Assembly (NCBI RefSeq): GCF_003116585.1 | Contig: NZ_QEHM01000001.1 | Span: 1-64,000 of the forward strand | Direction of reading: 5' to 3' | DNA: 64,000 nt | DNA from: Albibacillus kandeliae | GTDB taxonomy: Bacteria > Pseudomonadota > Alphaproteobacteria > Rhodobacterales > Rhodobacteraceae | Shown here: positions 8,680 to 16,687 of the stretch, piece after piece | Position numbering within the stretch: the first letter of the stretch is position 1 | Layout: every line of letters begins with the position of its first letter | The notes under the pieces: generated by a model | What the model was told of the DNA's origin: nothing | Database searches by the model: none | What the model saw: the letters and a program-made list of their open reading frames with translations, nothing else | Program-made: the position numbers and the translations under genes

Positions 8680-10325
8680 GAGGCGATGGGGAAGGGGGTG
8701 CCTTCGAACACGGTGCCCCAGATCGGGATGTCGCGCAGGGCGGTGGGGTCAACCGCGAAGGGGTCCTGTTCCAGCACGGTGAAGTCGGCCTTCTTGCCCG
8801 CCCGGATCGAGCCGACCTCATCCTCCATCCCAAGCACATAGGCAGCGTCGATGGTGATGGCGCGCATGGCGGCCTCGACCGAGATGCACTCCTCGGGGCA
8901 GAGCACCGCACCGCTCTCGGCGATGCGGTTCACCGCGACCCACGCGGAGTTCAGGGGCATGGCCGGGGCCATCGTGAAATCCGAATGCAGGGCGAATTTG
9001 ACGCCCGCGCGTTCCAGCGAGCCGAGCCGCGCCATCTGGCTGGCGCGCTCGTACCCGATGGATTTCTGCCAGTAGGCCTCGCCCAGTTCGTGCACGTAGT
9101 AGACGTTGGCCGAGACGATGGCGCCGAGATCCTTGATGCGCTGGACCTGCTCGGGGTTCGACACGCCGAAATGCTCGATGGTAAAGCGGTGGTTGAAGCG
9201 CGGCTTTTCGTCCTGCAGCTTTTGCAGCACGTCCAGCGCCAGTTCCAATCCCATGTCGCCGGTGCAGTGGACATGGATCTGCTTGCCCGCCAGCCAGAAG
9301 GCGCGGGCGTAGGTCTCGAAGGCTTCGGGCGCCATCAGCCATTCGCCGTGGTGCCCGTCGATGAAGCCCGGCCCGCGCATCTGCATCAGTTCGGCGAAGA
9401 AGCCGCCGTCGGTGAAGAGCTTGATGTTGTTGCCGAAGAACATCTTCTCGGTGCTGCGCTCGGCATATTCCGCGACGCGCCGCACGTCTTCCTCGGGCGA
9501 GCCCTCGAAGTTGCCGCGCTGCAGGGCGCGGGGCACCATCTTGGTGCGGAAGGGCGTGTCCTTGGCGCCCATCGTCATGCTGAGCACCTGCCATTCCAGC
9601 TGGTCGTTCATCAGCGGATAGGCCAGTTCGCCGATGGTGGTGTGTCCGCCGAGGTGGACTGTGCGCTTAACCAGTTCCAGCCCCTTCATGTAGCGCTGCG
9701 GCGCCAGCAGGACCTTGTTCATCGCCTGCACGGCGACGGCCAGCCCGGTTTCAAAGAACCGCCCCGAGGCGAGGTCGATCTGCGGGTGGCGTTCCAGGTC
9801 CTCACGCGCGGTGCCCATCCAGGCGATGGCCGCGTCATTGGCGATGATCTCGTGAAACGACCGCTGCCAGACAAAAATCGGCTTGGTCGCCGAAATGGCG
9901 TTCAGCGCCTCGCGGTCGACATTGCCGTGCCAGATGCGGTGAAAGCCCCAGGTCACCACGATCTCTTCGTCCGCGCCCTCGTTCGCCACCACCTCGGCCA
10001 GCCGCGCGAGGTAGGCCTCGTGGCTGGTGACGGGCGCGCAGGTGCGGTCGGGCAGGACCCATTCCATCGCGGTGATGAAGTGACAGGGCAGGAGGGTCGC
10101 GCCCAGTGTCGGGTGCAGGTGCGGGTCGATGAAGCCGGGCATCAGGACATGCCCGGCAAAACGGTTGTCGATGCTGTGGGGATGGGCGTCGAGCCAGGGT
10201 TTCAGCGTGTCGAGCGTGCCGACCTCGACGATGCGCCCGTCACGCACGGCGACCGCGGTGGCCTCCGGCATGGGCGCGTTCATGGTGATGATCTTTTTCG
10301 CGGTAAAGACGGTGATCTCGGACAT
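8676..10325 (-). CDS. Amidohydrolase family protein (YtcJ-like, amidohydrolase 3)
   Basis: 549-residue metal-dependent hydrolase. The N-terminal beta-sandwich segment leads into the metal-binding DPHLHP motif around residue 67, with further histidines (HVHCTGDMG, EHFGV) and the late aspartate region (FALHSDFTMAP). No signal peptide, hence cytoplasmic. It shares an operon with a CobW-type GTPase downstream and is preceded, 25 bp away on the same strand, by an XRE-cupin regulator gene. The substrate is unknown; related proteins cleave amide or cyclic amide bonds. Confidence 0.85.
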   Translation of the reverse strand: MSEITVFTAKKIITMNAPMPEATAVAVRDGRIVEVGTLDTLKPWLDAHPHSIDNRFAGHVLMPGFIDPHLHPTLGATLLPCHFITAMEWVLPDRTCAPVTSHEAYLARLAEVVANEGADEEIVVTWGFHRIWHGNVDREALNAISATKPIFVWQRSFHEIIANDAAIAWMGTAREDLERHPQIDLASGRFFETGLAVAVQAMNKVLLAPQRYMKGLELVKRTVHLGGHTTIGELAYPLMNDQLEWQVLSMTMGAKDTPFRTKMVPRALQRGNFEGSPEEDVRRVAEYAERSTEKMFFGNNIKLFTDGGFFAELMQMRGPGFIDGHHGEWLMAPEAFETYARAFWLAGKQIHVHCTGDMGLELALDVLQKLQDEKPRFNHRFTIEHFGVSNPEQVQRIKDLGAIVSANVYYVHELGEAYWQKSIGYERASQMARLGSLERAGVKFALHSDFTMAPAMPLNSAWVAVNRIAESGAVLCPEECISVEAAMRAITIDAAYVLGMEDEVGSIRAGKKADFTVLEQDPFAVDPTALRDIPIWGTVFEGTPFPIAS

Positions 10326-10350
10326 CGCGCGGTTCCCTGTCGGAGGATGG

Positions 10351-10962
10351 TCAGTAGTTGGCGTTGCTGAAGGACCAGGCGATGATCGCGTCGACGGTGC
10401 CGGGGTTGTGGCACCAGTGACGGCCCTTGCCGGGCAGTTGGAAGCTGTCCCCGGCCTCCAGCAGGATGGTCTGACCGTCGATCCTGAGTTCGAGCTGGCC
10501 GGACATGACGATCCCGCCTTCCTCGCCCTTGCGCTCGCGGCCTTCCTCGCCGGTGCCTGCCCCGGGGGCGAAGGTGGTCAGCACCATCTCGAGACCGCCG
10601 GTCAGGTGGGGAGAAAGAAGCTCCTCGCGCACGCCCGACTGGCTGAGGTTGATCTCGCGCCGGTTGCCCCGGCGGACCACGAAATCGGCCTCGGGCGAGT
10701 CCTCGGGGGAGGGGGCGGAAAAGAACCAACTGATCGAGACGTCGAGGCGGCGGGCGATCTTGTCGAGGGTGTCCAGCGTGATCGGGCTGACGCCGCGCTC
10801 CAGCTCGCTGAGGTGCCCGACGGAGCGGCCGATGGCGTTGGCCAGTTCGGTGAGGGTGAGCCCGCGCGAGCGGCGCAACTCGCGAATCTGGCGCCCTACC
10901 GGCTCGCTCGGGCTCTTTTCGAACCCGGCGGCAAAGCTCTTCTTTTCCACGGCTGATTTCAT
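10351..10962 (-). CDS. XRE-family regulator with C-terminal cupin domain
   Basis: 203-residue regulator. The XRE helix-turn-helix spans about residues 22-80 (GRQIRELRRSRGLTLTELAN, then SVGHLSELERGVSPI), and a small cupin sensor domain occupies about 130-200. Members of this class (PuuR-like) sense small amines or amino-acid derivatives. It is divergent from the peptide-type ABC operon at 11105 and upstream of the amidohydrolase/GTPase pair, so it may control both directions. The intergenic region carries a pair of inverted repeats that are good candidate operators. Confidence 0.88.
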   Translation of the reverse strand: MKSAVEKKSFAAGFEKSPSEPVGRQIRELRRSRGLTLTELANAIGRSVGHLSELERGVSPITLDTLDKIARRLDVSISWFFSAPSPEDSPEADFVVRRGNRREINLSQSGVREELLSPHLTGGLEMVLTTFAPGAGTGEEGRERKGEEGGIVMSGQLELRIDGQTILLEAGDSFQLPGKGRHWCHNPGTVDAIIAWSFSNANY

Positions 10963-10998
10963 GTTTTTGCCCTGTTTTTCAGATGATTTCCGCTCTTG

Positions 10999-11022
10999 TG
11001 AAAAATTTGTTGCATTTTTTCA
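10999..11022. promoter_or_regulatory. Inverted repeat 1, candidate XRE-cupin operator
   Basis: TGAAAA-N12-TTTTCA, preceded by TTG (full left arm TTGTGAAAA from 10996) and followed by GG. It is in register with an identical-architecture site exactly 42 bp further on, and an extra half-site TTTTCAG lies at 10976-10982. Confidence 0.65.
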
Positions 11023-11040
11023 GGCTCACGGCAAGAGTTG

Positions 11041-11064
11041 TGAAAATCAGAGGGCAAATTTTCA
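11041..11064. promoter_or_regulatory. Inverted repeat 2, candidate XRE-cupin operator
   Basis: TGAAAA-N12-TTTTCA again, left arm TTGTGAAAA from 11038. The 42-bp separation from the first site equals four helical turns, so both would face the same side of the DNA. The site ends 41 bp before the ABC binding-protein start. Confidence 0.65.
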
Positions 11065-11104
11065 GACAACGATAGCCCTCACCACATCCAGCAAGGGAAA
11101 ACCC

Positions 11105-12697
11105 ATGTTCCAGAGACTTTCCAGAACGTTCCTAGGCGCTTTGCCTGTCGCCCTCGCGCTGTCGGTGGGGGCTGCGCCCGTCGCCCATGCCGAACCGAAG
11201 GCGGGCGGGACCCTGACCACCTTTACCTCGGGCTACCGGACGCTGAATCCGGCGGTGCAGTCTGGTGCTTCAACCGGCAGTCCGGGCTCGCAGATTTTCG
11301 CGGGGCTGGTGACGGTCGGGCAGGACTACAAGATCCAGCCCTACCTGGCGAAGGACTGGGAGGTCTCTGCCGATCAGCTGACCGTGACCTTCAACCTCGT
11401 CTCCGGGGCCAAGTTCCATGACGGTGCGCCGATCACCGGCGAGGACGTGAAATTCTCGCTGGAAACGGTGAAGGCCAACCATCCCTTTGGCGCCGCGATG
11501 TTCGGCAATGTCGGCGAGATCGACGTTCCTTCGCCCGAGACGGTGGTCATTCACCTGAACCAGCCGGTTCCGGGCCTGCTGCTGTCGATGCAGCCGCTGC
11601 TGATGCCGATCCTGCCCAAGCACGTCTATGGCGACGGGCAGGACATCAAGACCCACCCGCGCAACATGGAGAACGTGGTGGGTTCGGGCCCCTTCAAGGT
11701 CGAGGAGAACAACCCGGCGGAGCGCCTCGTGCTGGTCAAGAACGAGGACTTCTTCATCGAGGGACGGCCCTACCTCGACAAGATCGTCTACCCGATGGTC
11801 AAGGATCCGCTGACGCGGGTGCTGATGCTGGAAAAGGGCGAGATCGACTTTGCGCCCTTCTCGGGGATCCGTCCGACCGACGTGGCGCGGATCGAGCGGG
11901 CCGAGGGCGTGAATCTGACCACCGACGGCTATGACGCCATCGGCTATGTCCATTACTTCGAGATGAACCTGCGCAACGAACCTTTCAGCAACCGCGAGGT
12001 CCGCGAGGCGCTGGCTCATGCCATCGACACCGGGTTCCTGTCGAAGGTGATCTTCGGAGGCAAGGCCGTGCCGGGCACCGGGCCGCTGCACACCGGCAAC
12101 CCGTTCTACTCTGCAGACGTGCCGATGTACGAGCCGGACATGGACAAGGCCGCCGCGATGCTCGACGCCGCTGGCTACCCGGTGAAGGACGGTGTGCGCT
12201 TTTCCTTCGTGCTCGACGTGCCGAGCTGGGCGCCGCAGGCGCATGTCCCGATGGCCGAGTACATCCAGGCGCAGCTGGAAAAGCTGAACATCAAGGTCGA
12301 ACTGCGCAAGGCGCCCGATTTCGGCACCTGGGTCCAGCGGATCAGTAGCTGGGATTACGAGGCGACCATGAACGGGTCGTTCAACTACCCGGACCCGACC
12401 ATCGGCGTGCACCGTCACTTTGACTGCGACAACATCAAGAACGTGATCTGGGCGAACACCGAGGGTTACTGCAACCCGGAGGTCGACAAGCTGCTGGATG
12501 CGGCGGCGGTCGAGGTGGACTTTGACAAGCGCAAAGCGCTCTATGCCGAGCTGCAGAAGACCATCCAGCAGGACCTGGTGTTCATCTACATGCCGCAGGA
12601 CTTCTCTGCGACGGTCTACAGCGACGCGGTCGGCAACATGCCGGACACGCCCTTCGGTGCGCTGGCGCCGATGTATGACACCTACCTCGACAAGTAA
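11105..12697 (+). CDS. Peptide-type ABC transporter substrate-binding protein (family 5)
   Basis: 530 residues from the ATG at 11105, preceded by AAGGGAAA. A signal peptide ends at AHA (about residue 31). The mature protein has the family 5 pattern seen in DppA/OppA/NikA (GGTLTTF, then AKDWEVSADQLTVTFNLVSGAKFHDG). It heads a tight operon of two permeases and two ATPases and then a flavoprotein dehydrogenase. Family 5 proteins bind peptides, opines, nickel chelates or glycosides; the downstream dimethylglycine-type dehydrogenase suggests a methylated amine-containing solute, which is inference. Confidence 0.9.
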   Translation: MFQRLSRTFLGALPVALALSVGAAPVAHAEPKAGGTLTTFTSGYRTLNPAVQSGASTGSPGSQIFAGLVTVGQDYKIQPYLAKDWEVSADQLTVTFNLVSGAKFHDGAPITGEDVKFSLETVKANHPFGAAMFGNVGEIDVPSPETVVIHLNQPVPGLLLSMQPLLMPILPKHVYGDGQDIKTHPRNMENVVGSGPFKVEENNPAERLVLVKNEDFFIEGRPYLDKIVYPMVKDPLTRVLMLEKGEIDFAPFSGIRPTDVARIERAEGVNLTTDGYDAIGYVHYFEMNLRNEPFSNREVREALAHAIDTGFLSKVIFGGKAVPGTGPLHTGNPFYSADVPMYEPDMDKAAAMLDAAGYPVKDGVRFSFVLDVPSWAPQAHVPMAEYIQAQLEKLNIKVELRKAPDFGTWVQRISSWDYEATMNGSFNYPDPTIGVHRHFDCDNIKNVIWANTEGYCNPEVDKLLDAAAVEVDFDKRKALYAELQKTIQQDLVFIYMPQDFSATVYSDAVGNMPDTPFGALAPMYDTYLDK

Positions 12698-12709
12698 CGC
12701 GACCCAAGG

Positions 12710-12730
12710 GAGCGGCCGGCGCGGCCGCTC
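12710..12730 (+). other. Intercistronic stem-loop after the binding-protein gene
   Basis: GAGCGGCC pairs perfectly with GGCCGCTC across a 5-nt loop. No T-tract follows, and the permease gene begins 29 bp later, so this probably stabilises the upstream mRNA or attenuates readthrough rather than ending transcription. Confidence 0.6.
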
Positions 12731-12758
12731 TCCAACACGGCAAACGGGAGCAGGGACC

Positions 12759-13727
12759 TTGATCAAGGGCACTCTGGGCAAGACGGCGAACACGGTGATC
12801 CTGCTGATCGCCGTTCTCGTCCTGAACTTCGCGATGATCCACGTCGCACCGGGAGACCCGGTAGAGGCGCTGGTGGGCGAGATGGGCGGGGCCACAACCG
12901 AGCAGATCGCAGAGCTGCGCGCGCAGTTCGGATTGGATCAACCGCTCTACGTGCAGATCGGCAAGTACCTCTGGAACGTGGCACAGGGCGACCTTGGCTA
13001 TTCCTATTACTACGACCAGCCGGTGACCTCGCTGATCCTCGACCGGATCGGGCCGACGCTGCTGCTGGTGACCACGGCGCTGTTCTCGGCCATCGTGATC
13101 GGCACCGTGCTTGGCGTCTTCTCGGCACAGCGGCGCAACTCGCTGCTCAGCCATCTTGTCACGGTGCTGTCGCTGGCCGGGTTCTCGGCGCCGGTGTTCT
13201 GGATCGGCATCATGCTGATCCTGCTGCTTTCGGTCGCCATCCCGATCCTGCCGATCTCGGGGATGACCAGTTCGGAAGTGCCGGAGGGCACCTTCTGGTA
13301 CATCCTCGATGTGGCGCACCACCTTGTCCTGCCGGCGCTGACGCTGGGGCTGATCTATCTTGCCTTCTACAGCCGCCTGTCGCGGGCCAGCATGATCGAG
13401 GTGCTGCAGACCGACTATGTGCGCACCGCGCGGGCCAAGGGGCTGCCGCGGCGGATGGTCATCTACAAGCACGCGCTCAGGAACGCGGTGCTGCCGGTCG
13501 TCACCTTTGCCGGGCTCCAGTTCGGGCAGGTGATCTCGGGCGCGGTGCTGGTCGAAACGGTGTTCGCCTGGCCGGGCCTTGGCACGCTGGCCTTCGATTC
13601 GATCCTGCGCCGCGACACCACCACGCTGCTTGGCATCCTGTTCTTCTCGGCGCTGATGGTGGTGGTGATGAACATCCTCACCGACATCGTCTATCGCCGC
13701 ATCGACCCGAGGATCAAAACCGCATGA
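12759..13727 (+). CDS. Peptide-type ABC transporter permease (DppB type)
   Basis: 322 residues with six predicted membrane helices. I chose the TTG at 12759 because GGGAG sits 8 bp upstream and the protein then begins directly with the first membrane segment; no ATG is well placed. The EAA loop (DYVRTARAKGLPRRMVIYKH) is near residue 218. It pairs with the DppC-type permease, whose ATG overlaps its stop by 4 bp. Confidence 0.88.
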   Translation: MIKGTLGKTANTVILLIAVLVLNFAMIHVAPGDPVEALVGEMGGATTEQIAELRAQFGLDQPLYVQIGKYLWNVAQGDLGYSYYYDQPVTSLILDRIGPTLLLVTTALFSAIVIGTVLGVFSAQRRNSLLSHLVTVLSLAGFSAPVFWIGIMLILLLSVAIPILPISGMTSSEVPEGTFWYILDVAHHLVLPALTLGLIYLAFYSRLSRASMIEVLQTDYVRTARAKGLPRRMVIYKHALRNAVLPVVTFAGLQFGQVISGAVLVETVFAWPGLGTLAFDSILRRDTTTLLGILFFSALMVVVMNILTDIVYRRIDPRIKTA

Positions 13728-14620
13728 CACTGGTCGAACCCTCCCGCGCGCGGACCGCGCCGCCGCCCCCCAAGGCCGTGTCGCCGGGCCGGCAGGTCTG
13801 GCAGATGTTCCGCCGCAACCATTCGGCGATGGCGGGGCTGTTCATCCTGCTGGCGATCATCCTGATCTCGCTGGTTGGCCCCTCGCTCTACACGGTCAAT
13901 CCGCGCGAGATGGTGTGGATGCCGCTGACCCCGCCGGGCCAGTCCGAGTACGTGCTTGGCACCGACTACCTCGGGCGCGACCTGCTGGCCGGGCTGATCA
14001 ACGGCGGGCGGGTGACCATCACCATCGGCGTTTTCGCCGCCGTGCTGACCGTGCTGATCGGCGTGACCGTAGGGGCGATGGCGGGGTTCTTCGGCGGGCG
14101 GGTCGACAACCTGCTGATGCGCGTGACCGAGTTCTTTCAGGTGCTGCCGAACCTGCTGTTCGCCATGGTTGTCGTCATGCTGTTCGGGCCGACGCTGGTG
14201 AATATCTCGGTGGCCATCGGTATCGTGTCGTGGACCTCGACCGCGCGGCTGACCCGGGCCGAGTTCCTGCGCATTCGCGAGATGGACTACGTCAAGGCCG
14301 AACGCTCGATCGGGGCGGGCAATGCGCGGTTGATCTGGAAGGTGATCCTGCCGAACGCCGCGCCGCCGCTGATCGTGGTGGCCGCGCTCTCCATCGGCTC
14401 GGCGATCCTGTTCGAGGCGGGGCTTTCCTTCCTCGGGCTCAGCGACCCCAACGCCATGAGCTGGGGACGGATGATCGGCGACAACCGGCCCTACATCCTC
14501 GACAGTTCGTGGGGCGTGACCTTTCCCGGCCTCGCCATCTTCCTCACCGTTCTTGCCATCAGCCTCGTCGGCGACGGCCTGAACGACGCCATCAACCCGA
14601 AACTGAGGCAGCGGCAATGA
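13724..14620 (+). CDS. Peptide-type ABC transporter permease (DppC type)
   Basis: 298 residues, a cytoplasmic N-terminal segment and six membrane helices, with the EAA loop (MDYVKAERSIGAGNARLIWK) near residue 188. It starts with ATGA overlap on the DppB-type gene and its own stop overlaps the next start in the same way, so all four transporter genes are translationally coupled. Forms the channel with the 12759 product. Confidence 0.9.
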   Translation: MTLVEPSRARTAPPPPKAVSPGRQVWQMFRRNHSAMAGLFILLAIILISLVGPSLYTVNPREMVWMPLTPPGQSEYVLGTDYLGRDLLAGLINGGRVTITIGVFAAVLTVLIGVTVGAMAGFFGGRVDNLLMRVTEFFQVLPNLLFAMVVVMLFGPTLVNISVAIGIVSWTSTARLTRAEFLRIREMDYVKAERSIGAGNARLIWKVILPNAAPPLIVVAALSIGSAILFEAGLSFLGLSDPNAMSWGRMIGDNRPYILDSSWGVTFPGLAIFLTVLAISLVGDGLNDAINPKLRQRQ

Positions 14621-15612
14621 GCGCCCCCCTTCTTTCCGTCCGCGACCTCGAGATCTCGTTCCGGCTGGGGACCGAGGAAACCGCCGTGGTGCGCGACCTT
14701 TCGTTCGACCTCGGCGAGGGCGAGACGCTAGGCATCGTGGGCGAATCCGGCTGTGGCAAGAGCATCACCGCGCTGTCGCTGCTGGGGCTGGTGCCGAACC
14801 CGCCGGGGCGGGTGTCGGCCGGGCAGATCCTGTTTCAGGGTCAGGACCTTGTCGGCGCGTCCGAGGAGCAGTTGAACCGCATCCGGGGCAACGAGATCTC
14901 GATGGTGTTTCAGGAACCCATGACCTCGCTGAACCCGGTCTATACGGTGGGCGAACAGATCGCCGAGACGGCGCGGGTGCATTTCGGCAGTTCGCGGGCG
15001 GAGGCGTGGGATCGGGCGATCGAGATGCTCAAGCTGGTCGGCATCCCCTCGCCGGAGCAGCGCGCGCACAATTTTCCGCACCAGCTGTCGGGCGGGATGC
15101 GTCAGCGGGTGATGATCGCCATCGCACTGGTCTGCGAGCCGAAGATCCTGATCGCGGACGAGCCGACCACGGCGCTGGACGTGACCGTGCAGGCGCAGAT
15201 CTTTGACCTGTTCCGCGAGCTGCAGGACAAGATCGGTGCGGCGATCATCCTGATCACCCACGACATCGGTGTGGTGGCGCAGATGACCAACCGCGTCATG
15301 GTGATGTACGCGGGCCGCAAGATCGAGGAGGGACCGGTTGCCGGGTTCATCCGCGACCCGCGCCATCCCTACACGCGCGGGCTGATCTCGTGCATTCCGC
15401 GCCTCAGCATGTCGCCCTCGGACATGCCCGATCCGCTGTTCGAGATCCCGGGCGTGGTGCCCGCGCCGCGCGAGCTTGGCGCGCCGGGCTGCGCCTTTGC
15501 GCCGCGCTGCCCGCACGCGATGCAGCGCTGCCGGGTGCAGGACCCGGCGCTGTCGCGCATCGGGGAGGGCCGTGCCGTGGCCTGCTGGCTGGAAGAGGAG
15601 GTGGCGGCATGA
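14617..15612 (+). CDS. Peptide-type ABC transporter ATPase (DppD type)
   Basis: 331 residues. Walker A GESGCGKS near residue 44, signature LSGGMRQR near 158, Walker B ILIADEPT following, and the oligopeptide-transporter C-terminal extension with cysteines ([14 protein letters not shown]) that in some relatives binds an iron-sulphur cluster. The start is the ATG overlapping the DppC-type stop. Energises import with the 15609 product. Confidence 0.92.
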   Translation: MSAPLLSVRDLEISFRLGTEETAVVRDLSFDLGEGETLGIVGESGCGKSITALSLLGLVPNPPGRVSAGQILFQGQDLVGASEEQLNRIRGNEISMVFQEPMTSLNPVYTVGEQIAETARVHFGSSRAEAWDRAIEMLKLVGIPSPEQRAHNFPHQLSGGMRQRVMIAIALVCEPKILIADEPTTALDVTVQAQIFDLFRELQDKIGAAIILITHDIGVVAQMTNRVMVMYAGRKIEEGPVAGFIRDPRHPYTRGLISCIPRLSMSPSDMPDPLFEIPGVVPAPRELGAPGCAFAPRCPHAMQRCRVQDPALSRIGEGRAVACWLEEEVAA

Positions 15613-16610
15613 CGGCTCTTTCGGTTCGTGACCTGAAGGTTCATTTCCCTGCCGGCAAGGGTAAGGTCGTCCACGCCGTCGACGGGGTCAGCTTCGATAT
15701 TCCTGAGGGCACGGCCTTTGGTCTGGTCGGCGAGAGCGGGTCGGGCAAGACCACGGCGGCGCTTGCCTGCGCGCGGCTGGTGGAGGCGACGGCGGGCGAG
15801 GTGCGGCTGGGCGAGACGGACATCACCACGCTGGCGGGGGACGCCATGCGGCGGGCCCGGCGCGATATCCAGGTGGTGTTTCAGGACCCCTACGCCTCGC
15901 TCAACCCGCGCGAGCGGGTGGGGGCCATCGTGCGCCGTCCACTGGACCTGATGAAGGTCGGCACCCCCGCCGAGCGCGAGGCACGGGTGGACGAGCTGTT
16001 CGCGACGGTCGGGTTGCGCCCGGACCAGAAGGCGCTGTTTCCGCACCAGTTCTCGGGCGGGCAGCGGCAGCGCATCGGCATTGCCCGCGCGCTGGCGACG
16101 CACCCCAAGCTGATCGTCTGCGACGAGCCGGTCTCGGCGCTGGACGTGGCGATCCAGGCGCAGATCCTGAACCTGCTGGCGCGGCTCAAGGCCGAGATGG
16201 GGCTCTCCTATCTCTTCATCAGTCACGACCTAGCGGTGGTGCAGCACCTCTGTGACCGGATCGCAGTGATGTACCTTGGCCAGATCGTCGAGACCGGGTC
16301 GCGGCGTGAGATTTTCACCAGCCCCATGCACCCCTACACCATGGCGCTGATCTCGGCGGTGCCGTCGCCGGAAACCGGGCTGGCCGGGGTCGAGCGCATC
16401 CGGTTGCAGGGTGATCCGCCCAGCCCGATCGCTCCGCCGCCGGGCTGCCGCTTTGCCGGGCGCTGCACCTTTGCGACCGACCACTGCAGCAAGGTGGCGC
16501 CGGTGCTGACCGCGACGGGAGGCAACCACGCGGTGGCCTGCCATAGGGCGCAGGACGCCGAGGTGGCGGCTGCCCGGAATGCACTGGTGCAGGGCGCGCC
16601 CTCGGGGTGA
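15609..16610 (+). CDS. Peptide-type ABC transporter ATPase (DppF type)
   Basis: 333 residues. Walker A GESGSGKTT near residue 40, signature FSGGQRQR near 151, Walker B LIVCDEPVSALD, and the C-terminal cysteine-containing extension (CRFAGRCTFATDHC). It is coupled to the DppD-type gene by ATGA overlap. The dehydrogenase gene follows after 77 bp with its own strong ribosome site, probably in the same transcript. Confidence 0.92.
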   Translation: MTALSVRDLKVHFPAGKGKVVHAVDGVSFDIPEGTAFGLVGESGSGKTTAALACARLVEATAGEVRLGETDITTLAGDAMRRARRDIQVVFQDPYASLNPRERVGAIVRRPLDLMKVGTPAEREARVDELFATVGLRPDQKALFPHQFSGGQRQRIGIARALATHPKLIVCDEPVSALDVAIQAQILNLLARLKAEMGLSYLFISHDLAVVQHLCDRIAVMYLGQIVETGSRREIFTSPMHPYTMALISAVPSPETGLAGVERIRLQGDPPSPIAPPPGCRFAGRCTFATDHCSKVAPVLTATGGNHAVACHRAQDAEVAAARNALVQGAPSG

Positions 16611-16687
16611 CCATCGCCGCCACCCTGCCAATCCGCTAGAACAGACAGAACCCAATCCCGCCCCGCGATGGGAAGGAGACAAGACCC

